Shown: positions 14,798 to 23,175 of the stretch, in pieces | Position numbering within the stretch: position 1 is the first letter of the stretch | How the letters are laid out: the number at the start of each line of letters is the position of its first letter | Assembly (NCBI GenBank): GCA_937951625.1 | Contig: CALFBP010000026.1 | Location: 1-35,896 of the forward strand | Length of the DNA stretch: 35,896 nucleotides | DNA from: an uncultured Thermoguttaceae bacterium | Lineage (GTDB): Bacteria > Planctomycetota > Planctomycetia > Pirellulales > Thermoguttaceae | Direction: 5' to 3' | The notes under the pieces: generated by a model | What the model saw: the letters and a program-made list of their open reading frames with translations, nothing else | Told to the model about the DNA's origin: nothing | The model's database searches: none | Program-made: the position numbers and the translations under genes

Positions 14798-15868
14798 TCA
14801 CCATTTCGTGCCTAAACTGGGTTGCAGCGCCCCGCGCACACCAAGCTTTTCCGGGTGCCTGGCGATCGCGTCGGTGAATACCCTTGCGTCGCGAAGGATC
14901 GGCCTCAATTCGCGGCTGAGCGATTCGATGTTCATTACCGTCCGGTTCAGGTTGTCGTACAGTTCGCGGTCGGTGGCCAAGCGTCCGAGGGTGCCGCGGC
15001 CCTGATTGATGTTCTCGGTAAGCACGAGCAATTGGTCCGCCAGCCGATCGAGTTTTTCGCTCGATTGGCTCAACCGCTGAATCAAGGCCTGGCCTTGGTC
15101 GCCGAGCGCTGAGGTAAAATGATCGAGGTTGCGGAGATTGCTGTCGATGCCGACCATGACTTTGCCGGCGTCGCCGACGGTCTGCTGCGTGGCGCGGATC
15201 AGGTCGGGAAGCCGCTCGGCAGCTTCCTTGAGCTTGGCTTTGGTCTCTGGACTTCCGAACACTTCATTGAGGGAGTGGATCGCGTCGCGGGCCTCACGTG
15301 AGGCGTCCTCGGTCTGGTCCACGATGCGGTTGATCTTCTCCTGATTGGTGGCCAGCAGTTGGCTGACCTGCCTGATCGTGGCGCTCAGGTCGGAACTCGT
15401 GGTGGTGATCGAGCCGATGGCCTCGGAGAGCCGCTGCTGAAGGTTGCCGATCACCTGGAGGGGATCGACATAGGCCCGCCCCTCGATCTCGCCGCCATCG
15501 GGGAGCGGTTCCTTGGGGCCTGGCTCGGGGCTGGGATCGATCTTGATGGCGGTGTCGCCCCCGAGCAGGGAGGAGGTGATGCGGGCCACGTCGGTCTTAT
15601 AGACGACGGTGTTCTCGTCGAGTTGGGCGGTCACACGGACCCTGTCTTGCAGCGGCTTGACCTCGGTTACCCGGCCCACGTCCACACCCAAGCGGCGCAC
15701 GGGCGTGTTGACCATCACGTTGGAGGCCTCAGGAAAGAGCATGTGAATGGTTTTTCGGCCGCGTAAGACCTGCGGACCCTCACCGAACAGGAAGACGAGG
15801 ATCACCGTGATCAAGATGGCGGCCAACACGGTGAGGCCGACACGGAAGTGTATGACTCGTTCGTCCAT
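14798..15868 (-). CDS. mlaD: MCE/MlaD family substrate-binding protein
   Basis: 356 aa, twice the length of E. coli MlaD (183 aa). One N-terminal membrane helix (about 10-28) anchors it in the inner membrane. The MCE domain follows (about 38-115, with VNTPVRRLGVDVGRVTEVK). Residues 135-330 are predicted as long helices rich in Gln, Ser and Glu (repeated patterns such as QRLSEAIGSITTTS and LIQRLSQSSEKLDRLADQLL), which could form a coiled tube extending into the periplasm. It is the last gene of the mlaE-mlaF-mlaD operon, three bases behind mlaF. It should carry phospholipids between the inner and outer membranes. Confidence 0.9.
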   Translation of the reverse strand: MDERVIHFRVGLTVLAAILITVILVFLFGEGPQVLRGRKTIHMLFPEASNVMVNTPVRRLGVDVGRVTEVKPLQDRVRVTAQLDENTVVYKTDVARITSSLLGGDTAIKIDPSPEPGPKEPLPDGGEIEGRAYVDPLQVIGNLQQRLSEAIGSITTTSSDLSATIRQVSQLLATNQEKINRIVDQTEDASREARDAIHSLNEVFGSPETKAKLKEAAERLPDLIRATQQTVGDAGKVMVGIDSNLRNLDHFTSALGDQGQALIQRLSQSSEKLDRLADQLLVLTENINQGRGTLGRLATDRELYDNLNRTVMNIESLSRELRPILRDARVFTDAIARHPEKLGVRGALQPSLGTKW

Positions 15869-15871
15869 GAT

Positions 15872-16717
15872 TTACCCTTCGTATTTGGTGGCCCCATTCA
15901 ACGCCCGCAATTCCATCAGACGCTCGCCCGCCTCGCCCCGCACGAATTGCCGCACGCGGCGATCCTGGGCCGATTCCAGCAGTTGTGGTGGTCCATTGTA
16001 TAGGATTTGGGATTCGTTCGGCCCGAGGCGATTCAGGGGATAGAGCATCACGACCCGGTCGGCGACCTTTTGCGCTGTATGCATATCGTGGGTCACGACG
16101 ATGCTGGTGACGGGGTGGCGTCGCCGGGTGTTGAGGATCAATTCGTTGATGACATCGCTCATGATCGGATCGAGGCCGGTCGTCGGCTCGTCGTAAAGCA
16201 TGAGCTCCGGTTCCAAGGCCAGCGCCCGAGCCAGTCCCACCCGTTTCCGCATCCCGCCCGATAGCTCTGCCGGCTTCTTGCTCAAGATGCTTTCGGGAAG
16301 TCCGACCTCGGCCAGCCGGGCGATGACAATGTCGCGGATTTCATGCTCGGGCCGCGTGGAGTGTTGCCGCAGCGGAAAGGCCACGTTTTGGGCAATCGTC
16401 ATGCTGTCGAAGAGGGCCGCCTGCTGAAACAAAAAGCCGAATCGCACCCGCGTCCGCGTCAGCTCTTTCCGGTTCATGCGGTAAATGTCTTGGCCGTCGA
16501 AATAGACCTTGCCTTGGATCGGGCGCAGGAGCCCGATGATGGACTTCAACAGTACGGTCTTGCCGCAGCCGCTCTCGCCGATGACGGCCACCGTCTCACC
16601 CCGGGCGACCTCCAGATGAAGGTCGCGCAACACTTGCTGCCTGCCGAAGCGGACGCTCAACTGCTCGATGCGAAGCAGCGGCTGGCGCGGTTCGTGGCTC
16701 GACGTCCGATCAACCAT
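15872..16717 (-). CDS. mlaF: MlaF family ABC transporter ATPase
   Basis: 281 aa. Walker A GESGCGKT (47-54), Q-loop region FLFQQAALFDSMT, signature LSGGMRKRVGLARAL (152-166) and Walker B with LMLYDEPTTGLDP (172-184). The LSGGMRKR form and the FQQAALFDS Q-loop are typical of MlaF/Ttg2A lipid-transport ATPases. It powers the MlaE permease from the cytoplasmic side. It starts four bases after mlaE stops and ends three bases before mlaD starts, so the three genes are one operon. Length is normal (E. coli MlaF 269 aa). Confidence 0.94.
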   Translation of the reverse strand: MVDRTSSHEPRQPLLRIEQLSVRFGRQQVLRDLHLEVARGETVAVIGESGCGKTVLLKSIIGLLRPIQGKVYFDGQDIYRMNRKELTRTRVRFGFLFQQAALFDSMTIAQNVAFPLRQHSTRPEHEIRDIVIARLAEVGLPESILSKKPAELSGGMRKRVGLARALALEPELMLYDEPTTGLDPIMSDVINELILNTRRRHPVTSIVVTHDMHTAQKVADRVVMLYPLNRLGPNESQILYNGPPQLLESAQDRRVRQFVRGEAGERLMELRALNGATKYEG

Positions 16718-16721
16718 GGCC

Positions 16722-17603
16722 TCAGATCAGCGGGGGACTCTTGGGCCAGAGCATGGTGTACGTCGACTCCAGCACGATGTTCAAGAGCATATCGAGAAAG
16801 AGGATAGTACAGAAGCACTGGACAAAGGCCATGGTGGCTGCCCGGCCTACTCCCTCCGCCCCGGGATCGCAGTGAAACCCCCGATGACAACCGATCAAGG
16901 CGATCGCCGCCCCGAAAAACAGGCTCTTGAACACACCGGAAAACAGATCGAAATTGCCCACGAATCGCGCGGAATTGTGAATGTAATGGAACCAGTCGAT
17001 GTTCAGCATGTACACGCTGTAGTAAGCCGCCCCCACCACGCCCATGAAGTCAGCCATGATCGTTAAGGCGGGAATCAAAATCAGACAGGCCAGGAAACGC
17101 GGCACGACGAGATAATGGATTGGATCGGCGCCCATGCTTTCCAGGGCGTCGATCTGTTCGGTCACCCGCATCGTGCCCAATTCGGCCGACATTGCGCTGC
17201 CCACACGCCCGGCGAGCATCGTGGCCGCCAGCACAGGCCCCAATTCCCGCACCAGCGACATGTTGATCACCGCTCCCAGCCGGGTTTCCAGGTTCATCAT
17301 CCGAAACTGCGAGTAGCTTTGCACCGCCAAAATGATCCCGATAAACGTCCCGGTGAGTGCCACCACAGGCAAGCTGAGCACACCGATCTGATAAAAGGCA
17401 GGAATCAACGTGCCCTTGCGAGGCATCCGCGTCAGCAGCCATTGCAAGGTCTGGAAAGAGAAGATCGATAGACTGCCCAAGTCGGCCGTCCACTGGCTGA
17501 CGACCGCGCCAAGGTCCGCGATCCAGTCGAAAAGCCAAACGAGCCAACCGATGCGACGTGGTTGTCGAACCTTCAGAGTTCCAGCGTTGGACACGTTGGA
17601 CAT
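16722..17603 (-). CDS. mlaE: MlaE family ABC transporter permease
   Basis: 293 aa, slightly longer than E. coli MlaE (260 aa) through an N-terminal extension of about 30 residues. The MlaE domain includes FYQIGVLSLPVVALTGTFIG, the conserved RELGPVLAATMLAGRVGSAM and ELGTMRVTEQIDALESMGAD. It forms the membrane channel of the lipid transporter. ATG 17603 lacks a visible ribosome binding site; several planctomycete genes in this window do. It is the first gene of mlaE-mlaF-mlaD. No mlaB, mlaC or mlaA gene is adjacent, so the periplasmic carrier and outer membrane parts must be elsewhere or absent. Confidence 0.93.
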   Translation of the reverse strand: MSNVSNAGTLKVRQPRRIGWLVWLFDWIADLGAVVSQWTADLGSLSIFSFQTLQWLLTRMPRKGTLIPAFYQIGVLSLPVVALTGTFIGIILAVQSYSQFRMMNLETRLGAVINMSLVRELGPVLAATMLAGRVGSAMSAELGTMRVTEQIDALESMGADPIHYLVVPRFLACLILIPALTIMADFMGVVGAAYYSVYMLNIDWFHYIHNSARFVGNFDLFSGVFKSLFFGAAIALIGCHRGFHCDPGAEGVGRAATMAFVQCFCTILFLDMLLNIVLESTYTMLWPKSPPLI

Positions 17604-17894
17604 GATGCGAATGCGCGTGAGTAGGAATGAATCGTCTGCGGGACAGGTACCGCCCCGGGTTTCCCGACGCGAGCCGTCGGTAACGCGGGCCGATATGCGA
17701 CCGCGTACTTTACTACCTCATTTCTTTTTCGTCTGCACCGAAAATCGGACTTGAGGGGACTTTCTCGAGGAAAGCACCTGTAGCATTTGCACAGCATATA
17801 AAGAAGTCATGAGATGCGAGACTTCAGAGACTTAGGAAACATAGCATGGTCGAGAATGGCCCGTACCTCCGGGATTCCTGGCATCCCAGTGGTA
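17604..17894. other. Region upstream of mlaE, no gene seen
   Basis: No convincing gene. No good -35/-10 pair for mlaE was found on the minus strand. The right end merges with the palindrome-rich element described next. Confidence 0.35.
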
Positions 17895-18077
17895 TAGCCA
17901 ACAATATGCAGAGGGGGTATAATTGGGAAACCAGCCAAAGAGTGGGGTCGAATTCCCCACCTAGAAAGGTACCATTCGCCCGGGCTAAGTGTTTTGGGGC
18001 ACCCCTTGAACCCTACGGGGGCTGGCAATGAATACCCTTGGGGACACGGCAAATCCACCATTCCGTGGGGTTTTGCC
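17895..18077 (+). ncRNA. Candidate structured RNA or dispersed palindromic element
   Basis: TAGCCA (17895-17900), 17 bases, TATAAT (17918-17923) form a good promoter on the plus strand with a start near 17930. From there CCAGCC (17931-17936) can pair with GGCTGG (18020-18025), closing a domain of about 95 bases. Inside are GTGGGG-N7-CCCCAC (17942-17960), GCCCGGGC (17978-17985) and a hairpin around GGGGCACCCC (17991-18011). A last hairpin, GGCAAA (18048-18053) with TTTGCC (18072-18077) and CCAC/GTGG inside, or CACGG/CCGTG followed by GGGTTTT, could end the transcript. No coding frame here looks protein-like. It could be a small RNA, or a copy of a dispersed intergenic repeat; one window cannot decide. 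Confidence 0.42.
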
Positions 18078-18141
18078 TAATCACGAATGACCGTTGCGCT
18101 TGAGAAACTGGGCTATCCTCAAGTGCAAAGGACCGAGTTGT

Positions 18142-18348
18142 TCAGCCTCGGGAGGCGTGTTTTGGGCGGGACTTCGAAACGGCCCGACGCCTCAACTCGT
18201 CAAGCTCAGCGCGGAGGCGATGACGCAACGGACTTTCGGGACGCAGTTCGTTCAGCAAGGCCTCGGCTTTGGATTCTACTTCCGGACAGAAGGCACGCCC
18301 CGAAAAAAGCGTACGCCAGCTTGCGGCTATCTGCTGTTCGGTTAGCAC
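18142..18348 (-). CDS. Small helical hypothetical protein (68 aa)
   Basis: A 68-residue frame starting at GTG 18348 with CGAGG about six bases upstream (a TTG two codons earlier is also possible). The sequence looks like a real protein: LTEQQIAASWRTLFSG, then an amphipathic helical pair (KAEALLNELRPESPLRHRL and AELDELRRR) and a basic tail. There is one Cys and no membrane segment. I do not recognise the family and give no function. It is isolated, between the non-coding element and the DUF1080 gene, so context does not help. Confidence 0.5.
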   Translation of the reverse strand: MLTEQQIAASWRTLFSGRAFCPEVESKAEALLNELRPESPLRHRLRAELDELRRRAVSKSRPKHASRG

Positions 18349-18550
18349 TCGCAACCTCGGTTATGCGACTCAACTTACCATCCTTCTTCTTTTTTTACTG
18401 TGAGAAGCCGGCGAGATCAAGCGGCCCAGAGTGGGAAAAGGCGACAGGTCCAATCTGTGCACGGCCGGGCGCTTCGCGGAGGATGGTCGCGTTGCCGTCT
18501 GGGAAATGCGACCTGCCGCCTCTCGCCCGCCTGTAACCCGCCAGAAGGGG

Positions 18551-19243
18551 CTACTTCGCCTCAAGCTCGCGGATCTTCACGTTGCGATAGCTCACTTTCG
18601 CCCCATGGTCCTGGAATCCGATGTGACCCTCGCGGGGAAAGTCCTTCAAGGCCTTGTGGTACTTGTTCTTGGTGCCGTCGGGATTCTGGCCCGGCGTGGT
18701 CCAGCGGTCGAGGTCCATGTCGATGATCTTCTCGTCGTTCATGACCACTTCCAGGCGGTTCTTGTTGGCGGTGATGACGACGTGGTTCCACGCGTCGGCC
18801 TTGACCATGTCCTTTGTGGGCGCCAGGGCGTCGTACACCGCCCCGCAGCTATGCTTGCTTGGCGTGCCCACGGGCTTAAAGACTTGAATCTCGATGCCAG
18901 TCTGCACGCAGTCGCGTGGATTGCCGGTGCGGATGAAGATGCCGCTGTTGCCCTCGGTCTTGAACTCCAGCTCCAGCACGAAGTTGGCGAAACGCTCCTT
19001 GGTCCAGATGTCGCCAGCCGGACCTTGGCGGACCATGGCGCCCTCGACGATGGCCCAACCCTTGCCGGGCGATTTGCCTGCCGCGTCGGTCCAGCCGCCG
19101 AAGTCTTTTCCATTGAAAAGCAGCCGCCAAGCTCCCTCTGTCGGCTCCGCCGCGACGGCGGAAATATTGAGCACGACGGCCAAGTACGCGACCAAAGCCG
19201 TGATCAGCGCACATCGGATGGTGGAACGAATCGGACGTGTCAT
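18551..19243 (-). CDS. Exported DUF1080 protein (3-keto-disaccharide hydrolase family)
   Basis: 230 aa. A signal peptide (about residues 1-31, ending AVAAEP) exports it. The rest is the concanavalin-like DUF1080 domain: WRLLFNGKDFGGWTDAAG at the start, then DIWTKERFANFVLELEFKTE, GNSGIFIRTG, WNHVVITANKNRLEV and GHIGFQDHGAKVSYRNVKIR at the end. Family members studied to date hydrolyse 3-keto-glucosides, and planctomycetes carry many copies. AAAGGAAC precedes ATG 19243. A perfect nine-base inverted repeat lies 36-71 bases upstream and may be an operator. It stands alone as a transcription unit. Confidence 0.92.
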   Translation of the reverse strand: MTRPIRSTIRCALITALVAYLAVVLNISAVAAEPTEGAWRLLFNGKDFGGWTDAAGKSPGKGWAIVEGAMVRQGPAGDIWTKERFANFVLELEFKTEGNSGIFIRTGNPRDCVQTGIEIQVFKPVGTPSKHSCGAVYDALAPTKDMVKADAWNHVVITANKNRLEVVMNDEKIIDMDLDRWTTPGQNPDGTKNKYHKALKDFPREGHIGFQDHGAKVSYRNVKIRELEAK

Positions 19244-19278
19244 GGATAGTTCCTTTCACTTCCTAGGCAATTTCGCCG

Positions 19279-19314
19279 CCACGTTGCCACACGAGTCTAT
19301 CTTCAGCAACGTGG
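19279..19314. promoter_or_regulatory. Inverted repeat upstream of the DUF1080 gene
   Basis: CCACGTTGC (19279-19287) and GCAACGTGG (19306-19314) are perfect inverted copies separated by 18 bases. On the minus strand the spacer contains TAGACT, a possible -10. A dimeric or tetrameric repressor could cover it; alternatively the transcript forms a hairpin with an 18-base loop. Confidence 0.4.
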
Positions 19315-19470
19315 ACACCGTAGTAGTCTTTTAAGCCTAATTGGATAGGCTGCTCTCCGCAACACGCATGTTTGCAGCCGCGTTTCCGTCTGGCTTGTTG
19401 GCGGTTGGACAATCGAACGGTTTGTTGCCGCGAAGACTTTTGCTGAGCAACAGCCCTCAGCCATTCAGTT

Positions 19471-20502
19471 TTATCGAGCTGGGGAATGCGAGTAGGCGTT
19501 GGAAGTACCGCTGAACATGGCCTCGGCGGCTTTGATGATCTCGATCAGAAATAGCCGGCGGATGGCGTCGTAGCCTCGGTCGCTCGGGTCCTCCAGGTTC
19601 TGGCCGTACCAGTAGGTGGGGTCTTCAGGACGATAGTGCTTGCGCCAGAATTGCACGCAGTGGATGCCGTGCCCGAGGAAAGCCGCATGAAGGGGCACCA
19701 CGTGGACGTTCCTTCGCCGTGAGGCCACCGCGCGGATCGCATCGTTGTAAGCTGCGAGGATCTTTAGCCCGTCCGGCCAAGGCGGCAAGCCGGCGCTGGA
19801 GGCATCGCCAACACCGTCGGTCGGGTCGTAGATGTCGCCGACAAAAATGTGGCACCCACCGGGAAACCGATCCTCGATCATCGTGATCATCCGCTCCAAT
19901 CGTTTCTCGAAGGCCTCGATCCAAGGCAGGGCCTTTTGGAGTGTAGCGCCGTACATGGCGCCTTCTTGGGGCGGAGTGCGGCCATAGTTGTGAATCAGAT
20001 CGTTTCCGCCTGTCGTCATGACCACGATGCCGAAAACCGCCGGGTCTTGCCGCTCCAGCCGCTTGCCGATCTGATCCAGGTGGTCCAGCGACGTCGATCC
20101 CGCCACCGCCAGGTTCACCGCGCGGAGATTGGGCAGTACCGCCGCCAGGCAGATGCCTTTCATGTCGGGCCATTCGTCCTCGGGGTTCTCCACGAGCCGG
20201 TTGAAGAAACTGTGAGAAGCGCTCACGCCAAATCCGGCGGTGATGCTGTCGCCCAGTCCGACCAGAAGGACCGGCCGGTTGGTCCACGGGCGTTCGAACA
20301 GGTCGCGCGGAATTTTCGGACCGGCCGGCCCCTTGCCTAAGGGACGCCAGAGCCAGAATTGGCAATAGGCCAGCCCTGCGGCCACCGCCACCATGGCTAG
20401 AAACGCAAGCACCCAAAGCCGTGTCTGCCGCGCGCGACGCTGCCGCACGGTCAACACGGCCGGTCTTGCTTCGGGGATTTCAAAGTCGGCGGGCTGGTTC
20501 AT
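19471..20502 (-). CDS. Membrane-anchored SGNH/GDSL hydrolase-like protein
   Basis: 343 aa from ATG 20502, which has AAAGGAAG upstream. A basic N-terminus and one membrane helix (about 29-47) anchor it, with the hydrolase domain probably outside the cytoplasm. SGNH blocks: GLGDSITAG with Ser86, then AVAGSTSLD (block II Gly), and TTGGNDL (block III Asn). The last block, normally DxxHP, reads NLEDPSDRGYDAI, so the catalytic His appears to be missing or replaced by Asp. It may still act with a Ser-Asp arrangement or have lost esterase activity. Likely substrates of the family are acyl or acetyl esters of lipids or polysaccharides. Confidence 0.83.
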   Translation of the reverse strand: MNQPADFEIPEARPAVLTVRQRRARQTRLWVLAFLAMVAVAAGLAYCQFWLWRPLGKGPAGPKIPRDLFERPWTNRPVLLVGLGDSITAGFGVSASHSFFNRLVENPEDEWPDMKGICLAAVLPNLRAVNLAVAGSTSLDHLDQIGKRLERQDPAVFGIVVMTTGGNDLIHNYGRTPPQEGAMYGATLQKALPWIEAFEKRLERMITMIEDRFPGGCHIFVGDIYDPTDGVGDASSAGLPPWPDGLKILAAYNDAIRAVASRRRNVHVVPLHAAFLGHGIHCVQFWRKHYRPEDPTYWYGQNLEDPSDRGYDAIRRLFLIEIIKAAEAMFSGTSNAYSHSPAR

Positions 20503-20636
20503 CGACTTCCTTTCGTCGGCTCGGTTCCGTTCCATCCCATCTTACCTTGGCTTATCACGCTTGACAGCCCGCGGTACCCGCAAGACGATGAAGCGTTTGA
20601 AGGACCGATTACCGACCCTGGGCAAGGGCCTGGAGT

Positions 20637-21467
20637 GTGTGCAAGGCAGAACAGGGCAGTCTTGTGGATCGATCGTGGTGGACCGATCTATTTGACGTGG
20701 CCAAACCGGTGATTGGCATGATTCATGTCTTGCCGTTACCCGGCTCGCCGCGATTCGGGGGCGACATGCATCGCGTGCGCGAAGCCATGCTTCGCGATGC
20801 GGAGGCCCTTGTCGAGGGCGGCATCCATGGGCTGCTACTGGAAAACTTCGGCGACGTTCCTTTTTGGCCCCGTCGGGTACCGGCTGCCGTGGTGGCACAC
20901 ATGACCGCGCTGGCGGTGGAGCTGCGCCGCCGCTACTCGGTCCCGCTGGGAATCAACGTGCTCCGCAACGACGGCCAAAGCGCCCTGGCAGTGGCGGATG
21001 CCGCTGGGGCCCAGTTCATTCGCGTGAATGTGTTGTGCGGCGCCCGCTTGACCGACCAAGGGATTTTGGAGGGGATTGCCCCGCAGTTGCTTCGCGACCG
21101 AGCCCGGCTCGGGACGGAGGTGAGAATTCTGGCGGACGTGGACGTGAAGCACTCGGCCCCGCTGGCCCCCCGGCCCATCGAAGCCGAGGCCGAGGAAATG
21201 CTTGTTCGCGGTCTCGCCGATGGGCTGATCGTTTCGGGGGCCACAACGGGCCGACCGGTCGATCCGGCGCATCTTCGCGCGGTCCATGCGGCTGCCCGTA
21301 ATTGTCCCGTGCTCGTCGGCAGCGGAGTCACGGCCGACAACCTTAGCCGCTTCCTCGACTCCGCCGACGGTTTCATCGTTGGCACCTGGCTGAAGTGGAA
21401 CGGGGACGTCCGCCAAGCGGTCGATCCCTCGCGCGTCAAGGCGCTTGTGGCGGCCGCGGGAGGTTAA
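20637..21467 (+). CDS. BtpA/SgcQ family TIM-barrel protein
   Basis: 276 aa. Family features: KPVIGMIHVLPLPGSPRFGG near the start, LLLENFGDVPFWPRRVPAA, GINVLRNDGQSALAVADAAG, FIRVNVLCGARLTDQGIL, ILADVDVKHSAPL and GLIVSGATTGRPVD. The fold is a phosphate-binding TIM barrel. BtpA was named for photosystem I assembly in cyanobacteria and SgcQ for a sugar operon in E. coli; neither role fits a planctomycete clearly, so the function is unknown. Start is GTG 20637; GTG 20664 is an alternative, with AGGGCAG in front, that still keeps the full domain. The stop overlaps the stop of the convergent ceramidase-like gene through TTAA. Confidence 0.9.
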   Translation: MCKAEQGSLVDRSWWTDLFDVAKPVIGMIHVLPLPGSPRFGGDMHRVREAMLRDAEALVEGGIHGLLLENFGDVPFWPRRVPAAVVAHMTALAVELRRRYSVPLGINVLRNDGQSALAVADAAGAQFIRVNVLCGARLTDQGILEGIAPQLLRDRARLGTEVRILADVDVKHSAPLAPRPIEAEAEEMLVRGLADGLIVSGATTGRPVDPAHLRAVHAAARNCPVLVGSGVTADNLSRFLDSADGFIVGTWLKWNGDVRQAVDPSRVKALVAAAGG

Positions 21468-22786
21468 AGCCCTGGCATCGTGGTCTGGAATTTGCCCATC
21501 ATGGTGTAGATGTTGATGAGGGCCTTGTCCATCATCTGCTCGCCAGCGCCGAGGGCGGCCCAACTCACGGTCGCATCGGCCCCGTAGCCCCCTTCGGCCG
21601 CCGCCTCGATCGTGGGGAAATACATGTGGTGGCCATTGCAGTATCCAAAAAAGAGGGTCTTTTTCGCCCGTGATCGGGCCTTGAGCCGAATGGCATGCTC
21701 GGCGAAAAACTCGCCCGACGCCCCGACCAACGCCAGCTCACCGTTGATCAGCACGGTGGTCAAATGCGGGTGGAGCTTGTTGTCCGCGAGGTCCTGGTTG
21801 ACGTAAGCCGCGGCAAGCTCGGGAAAGAACGCTTGGCCGAACACAGTCCGCAGCAACGGATTCCGAAAATCCAGCCGCGGCTCAAAGGTGAACGTTTCGT
21901 CCACACCCTGAATGCTTGGCTTGTCGGGCACGGTGGAGTGAATGCCCTTGGCAATCGCGATCACCTCGGCGGCCAAGGCCTTGCCGAAGGCCTCGATGCC
22001 CCGAGTGGCATCCGTGGTGCGTGGCGACAAATCGCCGGCCGCGCCTTGCATGAACACGCAGGGCGCGCCCAGGCTGCGTTCCACTTCGATCGCCATCTGG
22101 CCGGGATACTCAGCCGAAAAACGCAGATCGGCCGCGCTGAGCATGGTGGGATGGGCGGCGAAATTGACGATCAAGGCGATCGGCTTGCCTTCCAGATCGT
22201 CGAACCGCACCACGGCCAATTCCGAATCCACCGGCTTCGGTTCGATCTTGCTGTGCCGGTTGCGATTCATGGCCACCTGGGCCGATCCCCAACCGATGCG
22301 GGCGTGGCGGGCCTTGGCAGCCGCTTCGATGATGACGTCGACCAGCTTTTTTTCCAGCTCCGCCGCGTAGGTGACGGCGTCGTCGTAGACGCCTTTGCCC
22401 TCGCCCGGCCGATCGCGCAGCTCGATCACAGGGCCGCTATGGGTGTGCGAACCGGAAATCAACACGAAGCCCACGCCCCCCTCCGTTTTCACCGCCTTGC
22501 GGATGCGTTCCATCATGTCGGTCCGCGGCGCCCGTCCCAGGTCCATTCCCACAATCGCCAGCTTCTCCTCACCCGTCTCGATCACCACCGCCTTGGCAAA
22601 CAGCGGATCTCGCACGCCCTGCGAGAGGGCATTGTGCCGAGCGCCGTAACCCCACATGGGCACGGGCTTGGTTGGGGTAATCTCCCGTTGGGCATAGCCG
22701 ACTTTGAACGTCGCCGCCTCGACCGCGGCCGCCATGCTCCCCCAGGCGACCAAAACGCCAAACCAAGAACGCATGAACCTTCGCAT
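21464..22786 (-). CDS. Exported neutral/alkaline ceramidase N-domain protein
   Basis: 440 aa. A signal peptide (about 1-24, ending AVEAA) precedes a domain like the N-terminal catalytic domain of neutral ceramidase: FKVGYAQREITPTKPVPMWG, GMDLGRAPRTDMM, the metal-binding SGSHTHSGP, NFAAHPTMLSA and FMQGAAGDLSPRTT with the Ser region. The C-terminal immunoglobulin-like domain of true ceramidases is absent, since those proteins are about 650 aa. Planctomycetes carry many of these short versions, whose substrates are not known; amide or ester bonds in lipids are possible. ATG 22786 has GAGGAGACT upstream. Confidence 0.9.
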   Translation of the reverse strand: MRRFMRSWFGVLVAWGSMAAAVEAATFKVGYAQREITPTKPVPMWGYGARHNALSQGVRDPLFAKAVVIETGEEKLAIVGMDLGRAPRTDMMERIRKAVKTEGGVGFVLISGSHTHSGPVIELRDRPGEGKGVYDDAVTYAAELEKKLVDVIIEAAAKARHARIGWGSAQVAMNRNRHSKIEPKPVDSELAVVRFDDLEGKPIALIVNFAAHPTMLSAADLRFSAEYPGQMAIEVERSLGAPCVFMQGAAGDLSPRTTDATRGIEAFGKALAAEVIAIAKGIHSTVPDKPSIQGVDETFTFEPRLDFRNPLLRTVFGQAFFPELAAAYVNQDLADNKLHPHLTTVLINGELALVGASGEFFAEHAIRLKARSRAKKTLFFGYCNGHHMYFPTIEAAAEGGYGADATVSWAALGAGEQMMDKALINIYTMMGKFQTTMPGL

Positions 22787-23175
22787 TCAAAGTCTCCTCG
22801 ACTCTCACGCGGCAAGACGCTCCGGGCCCTAACGTTTCGCGTCCTTCAGTCTTTTGTACAATAATCGTAGCGAACGTTGGCCTTTCGTCCAACCGCGGCC
22901 AGGCTACGGCACGCGGAACAGCCGCAAATCGCCAATGGGAGCCAGTCTGATAAGTGCATCCCAACATGCGGGCCGCAACCATAGGTTGGCTGCATTCTTC
23001 GCCGTCTGGCCGGGGATGGGGCTGAGACCACCCAGCAAGGCCCGCGCTGCGCCGCGTTGACTATGCCGGAGCTGTCGCCCTGCCACGGACTCGCTTGCGC
23101 TCGGTGCTCGGTTGATGGCGGTTGGCGCAGGAATGGTTGCGTTCGACCCTCGATCGCGGCGGACTTCGTGTCGCG
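22787..23175. other. Divergent intergenic region, no gene seen
   Basis: About 390 bases between the ceramidase-like gene and the dapF promoter. Short frames on both strands lack ribosome binding sites and protein-like composition. No repeats or terminators stand out. Confidence 0.4.

Noticed and set aside
17942-17960. T-arm-like hairpin (GTGGGG-TCGAATT-CCCCAC) suggesting a tRNA or tmRNA
   Set aside because: No acceptor stem, anticodon arm or CCA end can be formed around it, and no tag-peptide frame is present.
17807-18061. 84-residue minus-strand frame across the structured element
   Set aside because: The sequence is palindrome-rich and the translation has no protein-like features; better explained as a non-coding element.
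18431-19249. Long plus-strand frame opposite the DUF1080 gene
   Set aside because: The minus-strand product has a signal peptide, ribosome binding site and all family motifs; the plus frame has none.
21695-22864. 389-codon plus-strand frame opposite the ceramidase-like gene
   Set aside because: His/Gln/Arg-rich composition typical of an antisense shadow; no start site.
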